DNA of 64,000 bases, from contig NW_025064882.1 of NCBI RefSeq assembly GCF_019112545.1, positions 1,316,928-1,380,927 of the forward strand, given 5' to 3'. The DNA comes from Guyanagaster necrorhizus (lineage: Eukaryota > Basidiomycota > Agaricomycetes > Agaricales > Physalacriaceae). The translations under genes and the position numbers were made by a program. The notes below the pieces were generated by a model. It was not told the DNA's origin, did not search any database, and was given only the letters and a program-made list of their open reading frames with translations. Positions 11,416 through 22,397 of the stretch are shown here, in pieces; positions within the stretch are counted from its first letter, which is position 1, and each line of letters starts with the position of its first letter.

Positions 11416-13085
11416 CTAGGATGTCGTAGCCATTGGATCCTGTCCACCTCTGGTCTGAGTAGGCTGGGAGGATGACGCTCGTTTCTGTTTTCGCAAAAGT
11501 CGTGGAGCATCAGATGACGAAGAAGTCACTCGTCGACCAGAGGGCAGGGTCCGACTCCGAGAGACACCTACCAGCCCATCCTCTGGTCGTGAAGGAGGGG
11601 TTTCATTGACGGGAGGAAGGTCTGTCTCGGCAACAGTGACATGCGGCGCAGCTGCGAAAAGAGGTAAAACATTCAGTCATCGATTCATCGGGGACAGGGG
11701 GACGCACCGCTGCGGTCGAGGGTCGTTCTTCGTCGCGTCACTCGACGCATGTCTTTCTTTCCTACCATCTTCCACCCACTACCTGGCTGTCGCTCATCGT
11801 CAGAACTAGGGAATACAGTGATGTCGTCAACAGATGAGTCGGATATAGGTGATCCAGACGTGTTTTGGGGCGGCGGTGGTATGTCAAGCATGAACCAATC
11901 CTGTTGTGCTATTAGAAACTCCAACACCTGCTGGCTTAAAGCATGCTCTTTCGGCGACATCTCATGGTGTGGATGAGATATCAAACCAGGCCGAAAGATC
12001 ACCGCAAGATCTGATGAAAAGTATCAGGTTCCGTCACCATGTCAAGATGTCATGCATACTCACTTGTTGCAGTCATCAAGTTGATATCAGATTTCCGCGC
12101 AAATACAGACAGGAGGTCAAGCACGTATAATAGAAGATATTGATTTGCACGAGGCATGGCTCTTATAAGCCTCTTATATGTGACAATGACTTCGTCTTGG
12201 TTGTAAGGCTGCTTAGCTGTTAAGCAGTGAGAACATACAAATGGGGTGGTTGCTGAATGCAATCACCTAGTGCGTCTCGGAACTGCATAGACCAGGAGGT
12301 GAGACCAACCGAAGATGTTGCAAGCAAAACTTACATCATGATACATGTCGTAGGGTATAACAGGTTCCTATTCAGTCACCAAAGAGCATTTAGTTGCGAC
12401 CTTTAAAAGGAGGGGATTAGACGAACTGGCATTTGGGTAAGGTATCTCCGGAAAACACTCGCAACATCATGGGAGGTGCAGGAGACTTGCTTCCAGTCTA
12501 AGGATTTACCGTACTGATGGAGAGATGAGAAAGAATAAAGATGGCCAAAACATATAATCCGTACTCGTGGAGGACTTTCAAAGGCAGCCTGCAGTTCTCT
12601 CATCCTCTTAGTGGAGCCGTTTACTCGAAATGTGCCAGGTACCTCGGTGGCTGATGTTACAATGAGCACTATCCGTGGCCTGTAAAGAGAGATCAAACCA
12701 ATTTCTTTAAGATACAAGCCACTGAAAGGTAAGAGTCAAAGGGTGTATCCGTGTTCAAGAAGGAAACTAACCATTTCGCCACGACAACTGGAATATAGCC
12801 CCACACGAAGAGCTCTCCATTGGCGTTCGCAGTCGAGATCTGGACACTGGCATATCTTAAACTCTCCTTAAGCGGCTTTCCAAATACCGGATGCTCAGAA
12901 TCTTCTGCGCTCGGTAAGATAAAGTCGCTGTTGAACGAGGACTCACCTTTGGAGTCGACCTCCTTCTTCACCTTTTGAACAAAGTTAAATTGATTCCACC
13001 AGGCTTTAAGATTAGCCTTTGTCGGGGCCTGCTGGGCGGTATCGAGTATGGCTCTGGGCGGTGGCACGTAAGGTGGAGACTGCAT
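11416..13085 (-). CDS. RhoGAP-domain GTPase-activating protein
   Basis: It stimulates GTP hydrolysis on Rho/Cdc42-type GTPases. Reading 5'-3', MQSPPYVPPPRAILDTA is followed by KAWWNQFNFVQKVKKEV, then FGKPLKESLRYASVQIS and GELFVWGYIPVVVAK. The RhoGAP core includes VPGTFRVNGSTKRMRELQ (arginine finger in GTFRVNG), SHDVASVFRRYLTQMP, YNQDEVIVTYKRLIRAMP and YVLDLLSVFARKSDINLM, with LAVIFRPGLISHP. A Ser/Pro/basic tail ends QDPMATTS. About nine exons are inferred. The start at the ATG at 13085 is conservative. An open frame continues upstream with two alternative reading frames to about 13335, so the N-terminus may be longer. It is divergent from the GBD/FH3 gene 650 bp away, which is notable because both act in Rho-controlled polarity. 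Confidence 0.88.
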
Positions 13086-13731
13086 GTCGGGAGACGTAGT
13101 TGGTGGGTCAGGTTCAACGACTGCTGTTGGAATTCTGCGAGCTCGTCTCTTGAAAATCCAAAAAATACTCTTTGGCTGCCGTAGAGCCAGAATAAAGCGG
13201 GGTCGGAGATGGGGAAGGTGATGTTTCGGATAGTAAGGTAGCGTAAAGGAGGAAGGACAGGCTCTGCATAATATGACGGCAGACAGCACTGCCACCCCGA
13301 AATAGGGTTTCGACCATCCTAGCCGTGCAGTACATAACGGGTCCTGGAAAGCTCAGGTGCTCTCGGAACTGGTGCTGCCCCTCAGATAGATAAGTAATAT
13401 CATACTGCCTATTTACAAATACAGCTGGTCTATGCTCTGTACTTACGGAACTTGTAGAGTGAAACGGAAGAAAGGTACTCAGTCCGGACTACACCGTAGC
13501 TAGATGACTGTTCAATTGTGGCGCACATCGTGAAATACTGAAGAGAAAAATGCTTAGCTGTCGTTAGCAACACAGTACACTAGACGCTACGCCGGCCAGA
13601 TTGAAATGGTTCGATGGCGTGTGAAAGTGGAAAGCACGTGACTACACAGAAACGCGACCGCGCTCCCAACTCCAACCTTATGTAACCTCCCTTTCGTTTG
13701 CCACATTTCCAACATCATACTTCACTTTGCC
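13086..13731. other. Intergenic between divergent RhoGAP and GBD/FH3 genes
   Basis: A bidirectional promoter candidate. The first 250 bp may hold extra 5' coding sequence of the RhoGAP gene (frames rich in Ser/Thr/Pro). The rest has no coding signal. Confidence 0.4.
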
Positions 13732-15900
13732 ATGTTCAAAGGCATTCTTCCGACCAAGAGGATATCCTCCTCAGACTTTACCATGGTCACTTCTTTGGCT
13801 GACGTCCCCCCAAATGGCAAGGAGAACCAGCCTGGTGGTCAACCACAGCTGGCCACGGTCACGAAAATTGCACGGCCAGCTACTGCAACGAAAGGTTTCC
13901 AACAACCTCACGAAAAGAAGAAGAAAACAGAATCCAAAGTGAATGTCCAACCGTCAGGAACTGTCGGTCCTGAGACTAATATTGCCTTTGATCGACTACT
14001 GGTGAGTATCCTATTTATCCCTTTCTCTATACTGTTTGTAATTTTCTCGCACCTAGGATGACCTCCAAATACCATCTACTCTCCGTCCAAAGCTTGCAGG
14101 TATGGATTCTACGGTCAAGGCTGCTATGCTGAAGTCGTCACACGTGTTGGCCCTCAAACCGAGCCAAGTCGATGACGAATTACCGGCTACTCCACGATCA
14201 ACAGCCCTTCGGCGAACGAGGAGCACAGAGTCGCTTGGATCCCCTCTACTATCGTCAGCATGTCTAGATGACGACGTTTTGCGGCCACCCGTACTTCCAT
14301 TTGCCTCTCCAGTACGGATATCATCGCATCACGCCTCTTCTGTAGGAGTGTCCCCTTCGCCTCGAAAGCCCAGTGGTCATATCCGGGGTTTGTCCTACAA
14401 CGGTTTAGCTTCTCGAAGCCAGGTCAACCTTCCGTCCTCTGGCTCAGTAATCGACTTGACGGGCGGGGGCAAGACTGTAAAAGACAAATATTCCACCATT
14501 GGAAAGAACTTGGCCCCCACTAAGCTCATCAGTATCTTGACGAGTACTTCAAGCACGGAGTTAGATGTGGAGTTAATTAAGAAACTGCGACTGCTGCTTC
14601 GGAACGAATCAGCAAGGTATATGAACTATTACTCGACATTGTTTCTCTTCTGAGCGTCCTTCAGTTGGTCACAGGAATTTCTGCGAATGGGTGGTTATTC
14701 CGCTCTGTTGACGCGTTTAAATGAAATTCTAGAGGTCGAATGGAGGTATGTATATATATGCATATATGACCCATTAGTTTGCTCACCGAGACATTAATAG
14801 GGAAGAGCAGCACGATGACCAGTTATTGCACGAGCTGCTTCGATGCTTCAAGGCGCTCTCTACATCCTCAATTGGATGCTTTGCATTGCGAAGCTCTTGT
14901 CCCACGCCATTCGTCCAACTTGTGGCCTTATTGTACTCGGACAAGAAGCCTGGCGACGTCGCGACTCGGCAACTCATCGTTGACCTCATTCTCATTCTTT
15001 TTGAATTGTATCCGGCATCCTCTTTACCCGCTCATGGTAACATGTTGACTAATCCCCGACGGGAAGTTTGGGAGAGCGACCCCGAAATGGCCACGTCCAG
15101 TAATCTCATAACGCTCCCGGCTCCCCATAAAACATTCTTTTCCCTGATCAGAGCGTTACTGCTGACGCCAGCTCCACCTCCGACAGAATCCCCAGCTTCC
15201 CCCGTATCACCACACGCATTCATCGAGTCTCTACACAAGTCTAGGATATATAAGTCCTATCTGCAAGAACTCTCAGATGTCTGCCGCGACTACTTTTGGG
15301 TGTTCTGTCATCCAAACAATACCATTTGGGTCTTGTCAGAGACAGACGAAGGTCGAGTGGAGAAACCGAGAGCCCCGGGAGGAATGACTGGGGGTGTCGA
15401 ATTTGAGGCCATGGGTTATTTTGTTCGTTACCTTTCCTGCATACTGTCTTCCTCTGACACTTGGTTTACAGACAACACACTTGCGGTTGATCAATGCCCT
15501 AGCACAAGCTGCAGCTGACCTTAAAATGCCCAAAGAACATGACTTGTCGGCGTTTCGTCTTCATTCTGATTTATTTTTGTCGGGTTTGGAGCGCATGATA
15601 CTAGTAAGAATCCATTTTTGCTGGTCTCTTGTCATGTTGATGTTGCGTTTTCAGATCTCGCGAAAGGCCTCCACTACTTATTACCCCACACTCCATTTAG
15701 AACTTGCCCGGTATGTAGCCCACGTGGGCAACGCAGGTTATGAACTTCCTTGGACCATATCTCGTCTTCTTGGCCCTCCACCTCCTGCATTATGCAACAC
15801 CAAAAGTATCATTGCTGGTTCTCCGCCACATTCTCCAACGAAACGCACTAGTCGGGGACCGCCTGCTGGTTTTCTGTCTGCAAGGCTGGATCTCAAGTAG
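13732..15900 (+). CDS. GBD/FH3-domain protein (formin-type GTPase-binding module without FH1/FH2)
   Basis: The product starts MFKGILPTKRISSSDF, then a low-complexity N-terminus. A region matching the Drf_GBD/FH3 part of diaphanous-related formins follows: IAFDRLLDDLQIPSTLRPKLAGMDSTVK crosses an intron, then TPRSTALRRTRSTESL. The armadillo-like FH3 part includes LELDVELIKKLRLLLRNESARW-type sequence (I read TELDVELIKKLRLLLRNE), FLRMGGYSALLTRLNEILEVEW, QLLHELLRCFKALSTSSIGC, and ATRQLIVDLILILFELYP. The end is YVAHVGNAGYELPW and SPTKRTSRGPPAG. There is no proline-rich FH1 and no FH2 actin-nucleating domain. In animals and fungi this module binds active Rho GTPases. A stand-alone form probably works as a Rho-GTP-binding scaffold in polarity or septation. 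Confidence 0.82.
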
Positions 15901-16480
15901 ATGATGCCGAGGTACCAATTGTACTGTATATCTAGTATTTAGATTCATTGCTTTCTTTTCTGCCTTCTATCAACATCTATGACTTAGTTATATTTACTGC
16001 AAGTGCATGTCCAGATCTTTTCTTTGCAAAGACACATGCCATTTGCATTGTAAAAATATCTTTAGTCTGAGAGAAATTACAATCAAACTACAGGAAAAGA
16101 ATAAAAAGGATGTAGTGCACCCGCGCAATCAAAGACACTCTAAAAAAAATCTGACGTGGCATCATGAGCATCAGCCGAAGCGACACCTCTTCCACTGATT
16201 TTTTTTCAGACAAGCGTATAAGAATGCACAGATGTTCCGGTATCTTCGACACCTTGGTTTAATCTAGAGGACGGGAACGCGGACAAGGAGGCGGAAGAGC
16301 TAAACCGAGCCCGAACTTTTATGTCCCCAGAGGTTTGTTCGAAGAAACGAATGGCAGCCAACGCGGGTTTTATAGCCAAAAAAAGGTTATGTAAGTTATT
16401 CCCACGGATGTTTCGGACCGGGGCCGGGACTGACGGGTACCCGTGTGGATCGTTACCCCCCCTCACCAACTGCAAGGATT
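15901..16480. other. Intergenic, no gene seen
   Basis: 3' flank of the GBD/FH3 gene and promoter of the PEX11-like gene. Several A-runs; no gene recognised. Confidence 0.5.
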
Positions 16481-17673
16481 ATGTCGCTTTCGAAGCCCTT
16501 GACGCTCTCTAGGATAAACGATTTTATTCTCGGGTCGTTTTCTGCCCTTCCACCCTCTGCAACTTTGGACCACTTGGTGCGGTACTTGGGAACATGGAGT
16601 GGTAGCGAGTTGCGTATTAACCTGCATCGATTACAATTGGACTGACTTGACTTAACTGGCAGTAAATTGTTCATGGTTCGTTATCCTATGTACCGCTGTA
16701 GCCTGCTTTGAGCTATTTCTAGGTGCTACAATATACCCTACAGCTACTGGTCCCTCTGTTGAATCTGCGCGCGCGCCTGCAATATCGAGCTGGACTCAGG
16801 AAGGATCCTACGAGCTCGGCTGCTGTTGGAATATCCAAGTTTGCGAAAATCATTAATGATTCACGGACACTGTGGAGAATCTGGGGTCAGTGTATCTCAT
16901 TCCTGGCGACTGTAATACTCTGATCGACACTTAGGTCTGTTGCCCATTTTCCAGTGGCTGATCTCTCTGGAGCGGAACCCCCAGCCGACGCGTAATTTGC
17001 TCACAATTGAGCGTTTACAAGGGTGGTCAATGCTGGGTTACTATCCTCTCGAGCATCTTAGTTATCTCACATCTCGAGACATTATCCCCTCCACTATCTC
17101 ATCTCCTCTTGCTCCCCAAAATGCCATTACACTGAAGCCAGTACCCATGGGAATGTGGTCCTGCCGCTTCTGGGCTGCGTATGTCATTCTACAGTTTGCG
17201 CACTTGAGAGAAGACCGGAAGTTGTTGCAGTCGCGACAACGTACGCTACGCAAAGCGAAAGGCTCCGGAATCACTGAATCGGAAAAGAAGGAAATACAAA
17301 GTCGATCGGACTCGTATTGGAATGAAATGGTGCTGAATTTGGGAAATCTTCCACTTGCTCTTCATTGGTATTTTGTTGTTGTTTTAGCCAAAGTATCAGT
17401 TACTGATACCATGTCGCGCAGGTCAACCGAGAAAGGTCTCATCAAGAATGAGGTGTGTATATGTGTAGTAATGACAACCTTTTGTTGATCTTTACTTAGG
17501 TTTGGGTCGATATCCTATGTCTCATCACCGCTCTGGCATCCTTCCGTGGTGGCTGGAGGGCGACGGCTTTACCCTCTCCTCCTCCTCCGGCTCCTATACG
17601 TGCCGAAGGAGCAGTTCCCCTGCCTGAAACTAGTGCTGATGTTCCGGCGGTGGCATACGAGATATCTGGTTAA
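16481..17673 (+). CDS. PEX11-like peroxisomal membrane protein
   Basis: PEX11 proteins tubulate and divide peroxisomes. The spliced product starts MSLSKPLTLSRINDFILG, then TLDHLVRYLGTWSGSDKLF and VLQYTLQLLVPLLNLRARL, matching the amphipathic N-terminal membrane-bending region of the PEX11 family. It continues FAKIINDSRTLWRIWGLLP, a middle segment ending LTSRDIIPS, and SCRFWAAYVILQFAHLRED. It ends with a hydrophobic stretch VWVDILCLITALASF and a Pro-rich tail to TAA at 17671-17673. Five introns are placed; the second exon is only about 11 nt (DKLFM). The length, about 340 residues, exceeds yeast Pex11 and resembles basidiomycete PEX11C-type proteins. Confidence 0.8.
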
Positions 17674-17804
17674 GAGGTGTGCCACGCAAATGGGAGATAA
17701 CTAAGGGAACACTATCTATACAAAAAGTCGTTTATTCCCATTGTACATTATTTATTTTCATGGAGAGCTGCGGCTAATTCATGTCTTGATCTTCGACTAC
17801 GATC

Positions 17805-19631
17805 ATGAACATACCGAATATCCCGCCGAATCTACCAGCAGCACTCAATCTGTTGGGCCACAACCCCTTCATGACTCCAGAACAGGCTGAGGATATCCGG
17901 CAACTCCTCCATAACGAAGAACACGTCCTCGCTAGTCTCAACGCTGAGATCAAAGAAGCCACGGCTCTGCTAGAAAAAATCACGCGAGACAGAGATGCAT
18001 TGCAGGAAATCATAGTGGGGAAATCCGGGCCACATATGGCTGCTCTGCGTGCAGGTATTGAGGAGAAAGAGAAGGAGCTGAGGCGAGTTCAGAAGGAGAG
18101 CAAAGCGGTGAAGGCAAGCTGGGATCGTATGTGCCGCGAACGGGGAATGGTTGCAGAGTCTGACCCCGATCTTCTTAAGCATCTCGATTTCGAGCTCGAG
18201 CTATGCAGACAGACGGTGCAGAGGCTACAGAACGAGGAAGACAGCGTCCAGGTCTCTTTGGACAGCCAACGAAGCGCTCTGTCGCCTATTCGCCGCCTTC
18301 CACTCGAGATTCTCTCCGAAATCTTCAAGCTTTGTCTTCCAGGTTCTTATATCATCCCAAAATCGAGGAGCGCACCACTGCTCCTGACCCAGGTCTGCGG
18401 CAGCTGGCGACGACTTGCGCTTTCGATACCCCAACTTTGGAGTTCTATCTCTGTCGAGGTCACCGTCCAGCGGTGCCGACCACCCTTGCCTCTTATCGAG
18501 CTCTGGTTACAGCGGTCGATGACCCAGCCGCTGTCTTTTGCCATCACAGAGCTTGAGCAGGAGGATGCGAGAGAAATCGCAGACCCTGTTACTGCTGCCT
18601 CCATTCTCAAGACCTTCGTTCCTGCTCATCATCGCTGGGCAAGCGTCAAGCTGGAATACCACGATTGGCGCTGGCCGTCCGGTCTTGAGCAGTTGCCCCA
18701 AGATGCATTGCTTGATTCTTTAGAGAAGCTGGATCTGCAGCGCGAATATTGGTTCAAGGATGATTTCCCCGACTTGAAGCGGATCCTCCAAGCTTCCCGT
18801 CTTCACGATCTTACTTGGCATAGTCGCAGTCCACCTTCCGACTACCTTCAAATAGTCAACATATTACAGCTGACGCATTTAGATCTAGTCCGTCCTGTGT
18901 CAAAGGACGTGTTTCTTGACGTCCTGAGTGGATGTCGCGCCATCGAGTCCTGCACTTTCTTCGTTCAACTGGTCGGTAGAATACCTGACGACTCTAACCA
19001 CCCATTGGACACGTCTCCTATCGTTCTGCCACACCTTCACACCTTTGAACTCACCGTCGACATGGCACTGACTACACTACTATCTCGATTAGTCTTTTCC
19101 TCATTGACCACCCTCCAGATCAACAGACTGGACGAGTTTTTCCTGATTAATCCCATAAATGCACCGCATTTCTGGGATCAAGAAGAAGTGAATGCGTTTC
19201 TCGTGCGTTCACAGTGCTCGCTACGGACGCTCGATGTCAGGGATGTGGAGATATCTTCGGCAGAATTGCTCGATGTGCTCAAGTTCACCAGCCCTACATT
19301 GCAGCAGCTCAACATCACGAATGAAAGGGCAAAGGACAATTGCATCACAGATGATGTTGTCCGGGCGCTGACTGCGTCCTCATCATCTAGTGACCCCGCT
19401 TTTCTGTGTCCTCAGCTTGATTATCTGAAGTTGTGGAGATGCGTGTCTTCGACAGATGGATTGTTAGCGGATATGGTGCAGTCCCGCTGGTTGCCTCGAG
19501 AGGAGGACACGGCGAAGAGGATGAGACTGGTCATTATTCTATTACGAGACGAGGAGTGTCATGCGACAGATGTAGCACGTCTGAAAGAGTTTCACAGACG
19601 CAGGCCGGGCATTACATTGGTTCGACGATGA
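17805..19631 (+). CDS. F-box protein with N-terminal coiled coil
   Basis: A single 608-residue open frame without introns, unlike all its neighbours. Residues 25-150 form a coiled coil (heptads rich in Glu/Lys/Leu around LLHNEEHVLASLNAEI and EKEKELRRVQKESKA). A canonical agaricomycete F-box follows at about 158-205 (LSPIRRLPLEILSEIFKLC, then LLLTQVCGSWRRLALSIPQL). The remainder is a leucine-rich, LRR-like region. F-box proteins link substrates to SCF (Skp1-Cullin) ubiquitin ligases. This coiled coil plus F-box family is massively expanded in mushrooms, and individual substrates are unknown. The lack of introns is normal for that family and suggests spread by duplication or retroposition. Confidence 0.9.
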   Translation: MNIPNIPPNLPAALNLLGHNPFMTPEQAEDIRQLLHNEEHVLASLNAEIKEATALLEKITRDRDALQEIIVGKSGPHMAALRAGIEEKEKELRRVQKESKAVKASWDRMCRERGMVAESDPDLLKHLDFELELCRQTVQRLQNEEDSVQVSLDSQRSALSPIRRLPLEILSEIFKLCLPGSYIIPKSRSAPLLLTQVCGSWRRLALSIPQLWSSISVEVTVQRCRPPLPLIELWLQRSMTQPLSFAITELEQEDAREIADPVTAASILKTFVPAHHRWASVKLEYHDWRWPSGLEQLPQDALLDSLEKLDLQREYWFKDDFPDLKRILQASRLHDLTWHSRSPPSDYLQIVNILQLTHLDLVRPVSKDVFLDVLSGCRAIESCTFFVQLVGRIPDDSNHPLDTSPIVLPHLHTFELTVDMALTTLLSRLVFSSLTTLQINRLDEFFLINPINAPHFWDQEEVNAFLVRSQCSLRTLDVRDVEISSAELLDVLKFTSPTLQQLNITNERAKDNCITDDVVRALTASSSSSDPAFLCPQLDYLKLWRCVSSTDGLLADMVQSRWLPREEDTAKRMRLVIILLRDEECHATDVARLKEFHRRRPGITLVRR

Positions 19632-19704
19632 TAGTGGTAACACTAGATGAGCATAGAATCTGAGCCAGCCGAGCTATGATTATAATGTTCTCCTGTTAAA
19701 TACA

Positions 19705-20359
19705 TCAATCGAAGAAAGTATGAAATAATTCCATCTGATTCCTGTCGTCGGTTCAGCGATTGAACAAGGAAAAAGATAATACATATAGCGTACACATGTG
19801 CTTGCCGCGTTTTCTTTTGGACCACCTTCCTGTTCCACCCAGAATAGACTCCCTCGAGGGTCTCCGTCACTCTGGTCTTCATACCGCCCTCTATTTCTTC
19901 CATCTCTCTCAATTTCCAAGTACGAATACCATATTTTCCAGTGACCCTACTCTCGTATAATGTCATCATCGCTTCCTCATCCCACACCAACGTCGCCTCC
20001 AACCCCATATTCCAAGACACAGTTTGACAAAGCATGTGCTGCGTCTCGGTGAAGGCAAAAAACTGTCGCGGCAACTGACGGGCGCCCTTGGACTCAGACT
20101 CGAATTCCTGTGCGGCAGGCAGGTCACGGGCATCACGTATTCCGGAGAGTGGGGTACTGCGAGGGATGGCAACGACGTCTTTGTTCAATAATCTAAAGGC
20201 AGTTATGGGCAAGGAAGATGAACACGCGCGTGCGATTTTCTCTTGGTTTTTGGCTGTTCCAAGGATGGGGAAGACTTTGGAGACTGGATGATCCAGGACG
20301 ATGGTATGTTTCGAAAAGATGTTGGGTTTCACTTGGGGAGCTGTCGGTGTCGATTCCAT
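19705..20359 (-). CDS. SRPBCC/START-like lipid-binding fold protein (uncharacterised)
   Basis: Starts MESTPTAPQVKPNIFSKHTIVLDHPVSKVFPILG, then TAKNQEKIARACSSSLPITAF, FFAFTETQHMLCQTVSWNMGL, ATLVWDEEAMMTLYESRV and VTETLEGVYSGWNRKVVQKK. The pattern of a DHPVSKVFPILGT-type first strand-helix and a VYSGWxxxVVQKKTRQAH C-terminal helix matches a basidiomycete-specific family with an SRPBCC-like fold and no known role. The uninterrupted frame runs on to 19643. A GT..AG intron after QAHV would give the end NQMELFHTFFD with stop at 19705, which fits the family's short end better, so that model is preferred. Confidence 0.65.
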
Positions 20360-20566
20360 GGCTATCAGTCAACCACTTGGCAATACTTATTAAGGCACTA
20401 TTATTCGCGGGCCGGGGCCTCGATCCAGATAACGATAAAGATATGCTGTTATATCAGACTTGAGCACAGTGTACACTTCGTTAAGATTCATACAGAGCCT
20501 GCACTTAGCAATTACAATAGAATACAATGCGAACGGCGACGATTCTTGACGGATTAAAAATGAAAT

Positions 20567-20637
20567 GCTGTGACGGGGACTCGAACCCCGCGCGGAGCCA
20601 TGGGAAGACTCCATGTTAACCCCTACACCATCACAGC
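20567..20637 (-). tRNA. tRNA-Gly (anticodon CCC)
   Basis: A 71-nt cloverleaf on the minus strand: acceptor GCTGTGA pairs with TCACAGC, discriminator A; D arm GTGT…ACAT with AGGGGTTA loop; anticodon stem GAGTC/GGCTC with loop TTCCCAT, giving anticodon CCC; T arm CGGGG-TTCGAGT-CCCCG. The internal A box (TGGTGTAGGGGTTA) and B box (GGTTCGAGTCC) for RNA polymerase III are intact. No intron. A short T-rich stretch lies downstream. Confidence 0.9.
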
Positions 20638-20719
20638 TTGATCAACGCCTGAGTGATCCTAGAGAAGTGTTTATGTCTTCCATAATTTTATGTAACGGAA
20701 GACATGAACCGGGGTAATT

Positions 20720-22209
20720 ATGTGGGGTTCCTTTCAAATGCCAACCGCGACGACCACAACGACTATTACTGGCTCTTCGCCACATACAATCCACAAGCCC
20801 ACCAAAGTCTCTTCGTCGCTCTCTACCACGTTGAACACCTTGATTGATCGTGCAGGTCGTGCATTTGTCAACCACGATCTTCAACTCAGTCAGTCTCTTG
20901 TTGATTCTGCCTTCACCCTCCTCTATCCTCCTCTATCGCTACCCGACGCGCTCAATGACAACAGGAAAACCTGGGATATATTTCGGATAACTCTTGAGGC
21001 CCATGTCTATGCATCGCCTCCTGCCGCTGAGGACGTCCCGGAGCATTTGAAGGAGATAATGTTGCAGTCGCCGCATGCGTTGATGACGAGGATGTACCAA
21101 CGGTCGCTTACCCTGTTTACCCCGGCTAGTGGGTCGTCAAAGAGCGTCGCGATGGCAAACGTGGTCTATATACCCCCGTCAGTGATCAATACCCTCGTCT
21201 ATGCCAGTCTCAAGGTCAACTGCTCCGATGTCGGCCGGGTTATCATCGAGGAATGGCTCGCTCATCGACATGGCCGCTTGTCAACGATCCATACCCATTA
21301 TGATGCGTACAAGAAGATCCTTGCGATATACTGCTTGCAGATTTTGCCGGCCCTGGAGCAATGGGATTATGCCAAAGAGTTTTTGGACTACGAAAGCGAG
21401 CTGTCGCCCAGATCGCGGGAGGTACGTCGTCATATCTTTCTGGTTGAAGACTAGTCTCATCGCAGCATCAGTATCTACAATCCTCGTTAGCCAGGCTTTG
21501 TATACAGGCACAAGCAGTGCGGCAGCCGCCATCTTCACTTCCGGATCCCCCACCTTCATCTTCCTTTTCGAGTACATCGCCCTCGCCTTCGTCCGACCGT
21601 AGCTTCTCGCCGGCTCCATCATCGTCCTCTTCCTCCTCTTCTCTTTCAACGACCTCCACCCATACGGTCGTTCCTTCGACTTCCAAAGGGCTTCATGTTG
21701 CCCAATCAATGACTTCAATCACTACTCTTCCGTCAGCTTCTCAGTCTACGACATCCGTATCATCAGATGGTACCGCAAGACTTGCACGATCCGACAGACC
21801 ATCATCCTCGCTGTCTGACCGCAAGCAGAAAACGCAGCGCGAAACCATGATTAGACGTACACTGTCTCCCGTTACGAGTGTCATCACACACCCTGTTGTA
21901 CCGTCCACTGAAATCCGAAGCCCAACGACCTTTGCGTTGATGAAAGCTTACGTAGCTTCCATTTTAAACTCGACCAAGCTAACGACGTTTTTGATTCTCG
22001 CGGTGATATTCCCATTGATATCAATGATGTTGCGGTTTAGGCGGCGGCGGCGGTTAACTGCAGATGGGACAGTCAATACTGCTGATATGGTTAGAAAGAG
22101 ACTTCAAGCTGTGAACGGGAGAGAAGCTGGTGTTCTTGGGAAGGCTTGGAGCGAGATAGCCAGGGTTTTGATGGATACGATCAGAATGGGAGGGAGTGGA
22201 TTAGTCTAA
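20720..22209 (+). CDS. C-tail-anchored helical-repeat protein (possible Pex26/Pex15-like)
   Basis: Starts MWGSFQMPTATTTTTITG, followed by a roughly 220-residue all-helical domain (SLSTTLNTLIDRAGRAFVNH, then YASLKVNCSDVGRVIIEEWL, then CLQILPALEQWDYAKEFLDY). Then come a long Ser/Pro/Thr-rich linker, one hydrophobic helix near the C-terminus (LTTFLILAVIFPLISMMLRF) followed by RRRRRL, and about 50 more residues. One intron (about 21422-21472) is bridged by the read EYLQSSLARLCIQAQA. TPR-like cytosolic domain plus single C-terminal anchor flanked by basic residues is the architecture of fungal Pex26/Pex15 and plant APEM9, which recruit Pex1/Pex6 to peroxisomes. This is an inference from architecture alone. 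Confidence 0.7.
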
Positions 22210-22397
22210 TTATTTGCTACTACTATAATTAACGGATCTAACTTATTTCTTCTGCACGTTCTCGGTCACCCTAGGTGCAGAAATCTTTTTGGAGTGGCCT
22301 CGAGGCTAGTGCAAAGGCTAGATATATAAAATCAAACATTATGGCTTCGACTTCTTTTCTTTGTAGGTGCCATCATCAGGTCTTCCAAGCAACGACG

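Noticed and set aside
17774..18610. Several minus-strand open frames under the F-box gene
   Set aside because: Antisense shadows of a GC-rich, intronless coding region.
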